Origin: Dokdonella fugitiva
Lineage (GTDB): Bacteria; Pseudomonadota; Gammaproteobacteria; Xanthomonadales; Rhodanobacteraceae
Reading direction: 5' to 3'
Length of the DNA stretch: 64,000 bases
Assembly: GCF_014138265.1 (NCBI RefSeq)
Contig: NZ_JACGXL010000005.1
Coordinates: 248,001 to 312,000, forward strand
The translations under genes and the position numbers were made by a program. Every line of letters begins with the position of its first letter. Position 1 is the stretch's first letter. The notes beneath the pieces are model-generated. The model was given only the letters and a program-made list of their open reading frames with translations, ran no database searches and was not told the DNA's origin. Shown here piece after piece: positions 62,321-64,000 of the stretch.

Positions 62321-63247
62321 ATCGACACGGGTCCGGCCATCCTCATCGGCGCACTGGTGCTGCTCTCCCTCGGCTATGCCGGGCGCTGGTTCGCGCTCGA
62401 ACGACAGCGCGCGCGCGAGGCCGCCGGCATGCCGGCGCAGCCGCGCCGTCCCGGCGTGCTCGACCTCGCGACCGGCTTCGTCGCGAACTTCCTCGACACG
62501 CTCGGCATCGGCTCGTTCGCGACCACCACGGCGATCTTCAAGCTGCGTGGCTGCGTGGCGGACGAACGCATTCCCGGCACGCTCAACGTCGGACATGCCT
62601 TGCCGACGGTCGCGCAGGCGTTGATCTTCATCGCCGTGGTGAAGGTGGACCTCGTGACCTTGCTGGCGATGATCGCGGCTGCGGTCGCAGGCGCGTGGTG
62701 CGGCGTCGGCGTCGTCTCGCGCCTGCCGCGGCGCGCGATCCAGATCGGCATGGGCGTCGCGCTGCTGGTCGCGGCGGCGTTGTTCGTGGCGACGAACCTC
62801 GACTGGCTGCCCGGTGGCGGTGTCGCGCTCGGCTTGTCCGGCACGCGCTTGTGGTTCGCGGTCGCGGCGAACTTCCTGCTCGGCGCGTTGATGATGCTCG
62901 GCATCGGCCTGTATGCGCCGTGCCTCATCCTCGTCAGCCTGCTCGGCATGGATCCGATCGCGGCGTTCCCGATCATGATGGGTGCGTGCGCGTTCCTCAT
63001 GCCGGTCGGCGGCGCGGCGTTCGTGCGCAGCGGCCGCTACGACCTGCGTGCCGCGCTCGGCCTCGTGCTGGGCGGCATCCCGGGCGTACTGCTCGCGGCG
63101 TTCGTGGTGAAGTCGTTGCCGGTGGTGTGGCTGCGCTGGCTGGTGGTCGTCGTGGTGCTCTACGCGGCGACGCAGATGCTCATGGCGGCGCGGCGTCGCC
63201 CGGCAGCTTCCGGTAATCGCGCGGCGTCACCCCGACCATCGCCTTGA
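62321..63247 (+). CDS. TSUP-family (TauE/SafE-like) membrane transporter
   Basis: The frame encodes about 308 residues with eight hydrophobic segments. These include ILIGALVLLSLGYAGRWFAL, LDLATGFVANFLDTLGIGSF, VAQALIFIAVVKVDLVTLLA, MMLGIGLYAPCLILVSLLG and GGIPGVLLAAFVVKSLPVVW. This is the TauE/SafE sulphite/organosulphonate exporter fold. The start is unclear: no ATG or GTG lies before the first segment. ATC 62321, 10 bases after GGGGGCGA, is the best placed. GTG 62351 would cut into the first segment. The 3' end overlaps the opposing AraC-type gene by 68 bases. Confidence 0.8.
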   Translation: MDTGPAILIGALVLLSLGYAGRWFALERQRAREAAGMPAQPRRPGVLDLATGFVANFLDTLGIGSFATTTAIFKLRGCVADERIPGTLNVGHALPTVAQALIFIAVVKVDLVTLLAMIAAAVAGAWCGVGVVSRLPRRAIQIGMGVALLVAAALFVATNLDWLPGGGVALGLSGTRLWFAVAANFLLGALMMLGIGLYAPCLILVSLLGMDPIAAFPIMMGACAFLMPVGGAAFVRSGRYDLRAALGLVLGGIPGVLLAAFVVKSLPVVWLRWLVVVVVLYAATQMLMAARRRPAASGNRAASPRPSP

Positions 63248-63908
63248 ACTGGCGACTGAACGCGCTCTGGTCGCTGAAGCCGCAGGCGAGGCCGATCGCG
63301 GCGATGGTGTCGTCGCCGCGCAGCTGCTGCATGGCCGCGTCGATGCGCAGGCGCGTGAGCCACTGCTGCGGCGTGAGGTGGAACACGCGGCGGAACTGGC
63401 GTTCGAGCTGCGACAGCGACAACCCCGCGAGTTCGGCCAGCGCCTGCATGCGCACGGTTTCGCCGTAGCGCGCTTCCATGCGGTCGAGCACGCGGCGCAG
63501 GCGCGCGTAGCCCGGATGGCGTCCGTCCGGTTGCGCGAGGTCGCGCGAAATGCCGATCAGTCCCGTCACCGTGCCGCCATCGCGCAGCGGCGTCTTGCGC
63601 GTGAGGCACCAGCCCGGTGCGCGATTGGGGAACACGTGCGTTTCGAGCTGGTCTTCGATCGCATGGCCGCGCAGCACGCGTCGATCCTGCGCGGCGTACG
63701 CTTCGCCGAGCCGGGCCGGGAACAGTTGCGTCGGCGTGCGTCCGATTACGTCCTCGCGGCGGCGCAGGCCGAGGCGCGAGACCAGCGTGAGGTTGGCGTG
63801 GGTGTAGCGGCCGGCGGTGTCCTTGAGGAAGAACACGACGTCGGGCAAGCCGTCGAACAACGCTTGCAGCGCATCGGCGTCCACGCGTGTCGGCGGAGCG
63901 GGGCTCAT
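63180..63908 (-). CDS. PAS-domain AraC-family transcriptional regulator
   Basis: From ATG 63908 the 242-residue regulator has an N-terminal PAS domain (LFDGLPDVVFFLKDTAGRYT, NLTLVSRLGLRRREDVIGRT, TGLIGISRDLAQ). A C-terminal double helix-turn-helix follows (MQALAELAGLSLSQLERQFR, IAAIGLACGFSDQSAFSRQF, GVTPRDYRKLPGD). Compact PAS-AraC regulators of this type often sit beside hydroxyproline or proline racemase genes. The partial gene at the right edge could be such a gene. The longer frame to 63986 has no homology. Confidence 0.87.
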   Translation of the reverse strand: MSPAPPTRVDADALQALFDGLPDVVFFLKDTAGRYTHANLTLVSRLGLRRREDVIGRTPTQLFPARLGEAYAAQDRRVLRGHAIEDQLETHVFPNRAPGWCLTRKTPLRDGGTVTGLIGISRDLAQPDGRHPGYARLRRVLDRMEARYGETVRMQALAELAGLSLSQLERQFRRVFHLTPQQWLTRLRIDAAMQQLRGDDTIAAIGLACGFSDQSAFSRQFKAMVGVTPRDYRKLPGDAAPP

Positions 63909-63988
63909 CGGCGGATTATGCCGATTTCCGCATCGCCATGGCGGGATCGCGGCTAGACCGGCGCGGCCGCGCGCCGCATCCTGCACGC

Positions 63989-64000
63989 ATGCACTCGATC
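63989..64000 (+). CDS. Possible start of a further gene (MHSI...), cut by window edge
   Basis: Only four codons are visible (ATG CAC TCG ATC, MHSI). 4-hydroxyproline epimerases often begin this way, and the divergent PAS-AraC regulator plus the DadA-like dehydrogenase fit a hydroxyproline catabolic locus. Twelve bases cannot prove it; listed so that the next window can be checked. Confidence 0.2.

Overview
The window is high-GC proteobacterial DNA. It most likely comes from a member of the Lysobacterales (Xanthomonadales), but nothing in the sequence fixes the genus. Supporting features are the comEC-exbB-exbD-msbA-lpxK gene order, the YebC variant starting [19 protein letters not shown]-type REP palindromes, many GTG/TTG starts, and abundant secreted or lipoprotein genes. 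There are no rRNA or tRNA genes, no CRISPR array, and no recognisable transposase or integrase.

Left part (1-17.5 kb): a truncated moxR-like ATPase, then lolC/E-lolD (lipoprotein release), comEC (DNA uptake), an ExbB/ExbD proton-channel pair, msbA and lpxK (lipid A assembly and export). A Mg2+ P-type ATPase follows behind an M-box-like leader, then a full-length Lhr helicase and a DUF4142 protein. Most of this reads as envelope-biogenesis operons.

Middle (17.6-45.5 kb): mostly single genes on alternating strands. They include transporters (DAACS, YhhQ, MATE), RNA modification (ThpR, RluF, RsmC, RsuA), two exported RidA-like proteins, an M20 peptidase, a S53 (sedolisin) peptidase with a duplicated C-terminal module, an ABC-F ATPase, and several regulators (TetR, MocR, AraC, YebC). 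Two tandem paralogues with a Cys-rich N-terminus (36.3-37.3 kb) are unfamiliar.

Right part (45.5-57.4 kb): an SPFH protein and an SH3-like secreted protein lie between two inverted copies of an unusual ~220-bp nested inverted repeat. A third copy sits between a polysaccharide O-acetylation pair (MBOAT plus SGNH-like) and DUF1415-dbpA. After dbpA comes a gene-poor stretch with a 21-bp degenerate tandem repeat.

57.4-60.9 kb is visibly AT-richer and looks acquired. A P-loop ATPase gene ends exactly inside an attC-like site and starts just after a GTTGGGT motif, the layout of an integron gene cassette. Small unfamiliar ORFs follow. The window ends (60.9-64 kb) with a DadA-type oxidoreductase, a TSUP transporter and a PAS-AraC regulator, possibly the edge of a hydroxyproline/D-amino-acid catabolic locus.

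The two strongest candidates for something undescribed are the triplicated nested inverted-repeat element (45.6, 48.7 and 54.2 kb) and the ATPase cassette with its attC-like site (57.8-59.5 kb).
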